Positions 42,375-43,118 of a DNA stretch of 43,118 nt are shown piece by piece. The notes under the pieces are model-generated. The model did no database searches. It saw nothing but the letters and a program-made list of their open reading frames with translations, and was not told the origin of the DNA. The translations under genes and the position numbers were made by a program. Position 1 is the first letter of the stretch. Each line of letters begins with the position of its first letter. The stretch is taken from the NCBI GenBank assembly GCA_903858115.1, contig CAIOHR010000317.1, positions 1 through 43,118 of the forward strand, in the 5' to 3' direction. Source of the DNA: an uncultured Pirellula sp. (lineage in GTDB: Bacteria > Planctomycetota > Planctomycetia > Pirellulales > Pirellulaceae).

Positions 42375-42782
42375 TTAGTTCCGCTGGAACACATCCCGTA
42401 TGTGAGCAGCAACTTGTCGATCCGTCATTTTGTCCGCCGTTTCAATGTGGGTGACTTTCGCTTTTAAGTGCGCCCCCTCAAGTCGCTTGCTGAACTCACC
42501 CTTGGCTTCGCCCGGCCCCATGATGTAGATGGCTTCCGCATCATGCAGATGCGAAATGACATCATCATAATGCTTTTTAAAGTGACTCTTCGCTTTCCGT
42601 TCGAGCCTGTCCTCTGGTACAAAATCGTTGCGAGTGTAGGCATTTGGCTCACTTTTGTGCAGACTTTGCTCATTGGAGATTGCCAAATCCGAAAGGATGG
42701 TTTCGACCGTTTCTACACCATCGTTGAGGATCACAAGGACGGCTTTGTGATGGTCGATCCAGATTCCCGCATTGATTGTCAT
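42375..42782 (-). CDS. Conserved hypothetical protein, 135 aa
   Basis: The protein begins NAGIWIDHHKAVLVILND and ends KVTHIETADKMTDRQVAAHIRDVF, with HYDDVISHLHDAEAIYIMGPGEAKGEF in the middle. I know similar unnamed proteins from planctomycetes and other environmental bacteria. The GPGEAKGE loop followed by a strand and ETADKMTDRQ recalls the C-terminal domain fold of peptide-release-factor-like (eRF1/host-attachment) proteins, but the assignment is weak. It is soluble, converges with the UspA-GspE gene (149-base gap), and may be stress related by position only. Confidence 0.65.
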   Translation of the reverse strand: MTINAGIWIDHHKAVLVILNDGVETVETILSDLAISNEQSLHKSEPNAYTRNDFVPEDRLERKAKSHFKKHYDDVISHLHDAEAIYIMGPGEAKGEFSKRLEGAHLKAKVTHIETADKMTDRQVAAHIRDVFQRN

Positions 42783-42912
42783 AATAATTCTTTCTGGTTT
42801 AAGGTATGATCATGGACTCGATTCAAGCTTTGTGCATTTGTCGTGCCGATTGACCATATCAAGTCCTCCGGCCAAGTATCAAGCTCCGGCGCGCCCCAGA
42901 ACCTTACAGCTG

Positions 42913-43031
42913 GACACAGCCGAGAAAAGTATCAGGCACGCTCCGTCGTGCCGTCCGCTCTTCAAGATTTGTAGGGATTCTAGGTGGACGGCACATGGAA
43001 TGTGCCTACTTTAACTTTTGTCGGCTGTGTC
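42913..43031. repeat. REPIN-like inverted pair of REP elements
   Basis: The outer arms GACACAGCCGAGAAAAGT at 42913-42930 and, inverted, 43014-43031 match at 17 of 18 positions. Inside are two hairpins: GGCACG-CTCCGT-CGTGCC at 42935-42952 and GGCACAT-GGA-ATGTGCC at 42990-43006, each flanked by GTCC/GGAC on the inner side. The whole unit can fold into a 119-base cruciform with two side hairpins. The single element at 38944 is one half of this structure. The flanking DNA 42783-42912 and 43032-43118 shows no gene I can support; an ATG at 43093 may open a gene cut by the window end. Confidence 0.82.
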
Positions 43032-43118
43032 AAAACAAATGCGATACACTGTGCATGTCCTTTGTTGCCCATTTCCTCTTGGAAACGCAGCGATGAGCCT
43101 AACGTACAAAGGCCGAAC

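Noticed and set aside
42772..43014. 80-residue plus-strand frame near the window end
   Set aside because: Half of it is the translated REPIN-like repeat; no domain.
1..43118. CRISPR array or cas genes
   Set aside because: No regularly spaced direct repeats of 25-40 bases with unique spacers, and no Cas-like proteins were seen.

Overview
The window looks like chromosomal DNA of a planctomycete of the Pirellula/Rhodopirellula kind. This is inferred from the gene families and gene style, not from a marker gene: a zinc-ribbon signal peptidase I, a secreted PQQ-type beta-propeller, SMP-30, LamG and beta-helix proteins, a DUF2339 giant membrane protein, many TTG/GTG starts, about 50% GC, and short mixed-strand operons.

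Layout. 1-617: the 3' end of a ParE-type toxin gene and a non-coding stretch with a terminator-like hairpin. 0.6-13.2 kb: secreted proteins, a BASS-family transporter, a prenyltransferase-fold protein, signal peptidase I, a PQQ propeller head-to-head with an SMP-30 lactonase, a FAD/Fe-S D-2-hydroxyacid dehydrogenase, and YraN. 13.3-25.1 kb: a metallophosphoesterase wrecked by an internal deletion, a PhoR-like histidine kinase, Sua5, a YihY/BrkB membrane protein, AcpS overlapping an alpha/beta hydrolase, a zinc-ribbon ABC exporter, PPK2 overlapping a secreted protein, and a medium-chain dehydrogenase.

25.2-30.9 kb is a decayed mobile or defence island beside a tRNA-Ser(GGA) gene. Just inside it lie the C-terminal remnant of a tyrosine integrase (nonsense-mutated, pointing at the tRNA), an excisionase-like HTH gene and a second broken HTH gene coupled to a truncated hsdM. 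hsdM is fused by deletion to an hsdS tail. Then come an intact DUF4411 (PIN-like) plus ImmA/IrrE-type pair on the opposite strand, a first 5' fragment of hsdR, a DUF6932 nucleotidyltransferase-like gene (frameshifted) with its Xre partner, and a second, diverged 5' fragment of hsdR. The simplest reading is one or two type I restriction-modification operons that carried toxin-antitoxin modules between hsdS and hsdR. They have lost restriction and modification while at least one module stayed intact.

31.2-43.1 kb: a three-gene run (FAD amine-oxidase-like, tail-anchored protein, membrane acyltransferase), a DUF2339 plus M48 protease pair, a LamG protein with internal 18-bp duplications, a fusion of a universal stress protein domain to a GspE/PilB-type secretion ATPase, and a conserved hypothetical. 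The last 1 kb holds a palindromic REPIN-like element; a single half of the same element sits just upstream of the DUF2339 start.

The best candidates for something undescribed are the UspA-GspE fusion protein, the layered RM/TA graveyard, the REP/REPIN family, and the recurrent 18-bp tandem duplications in N-terminal coding regions.
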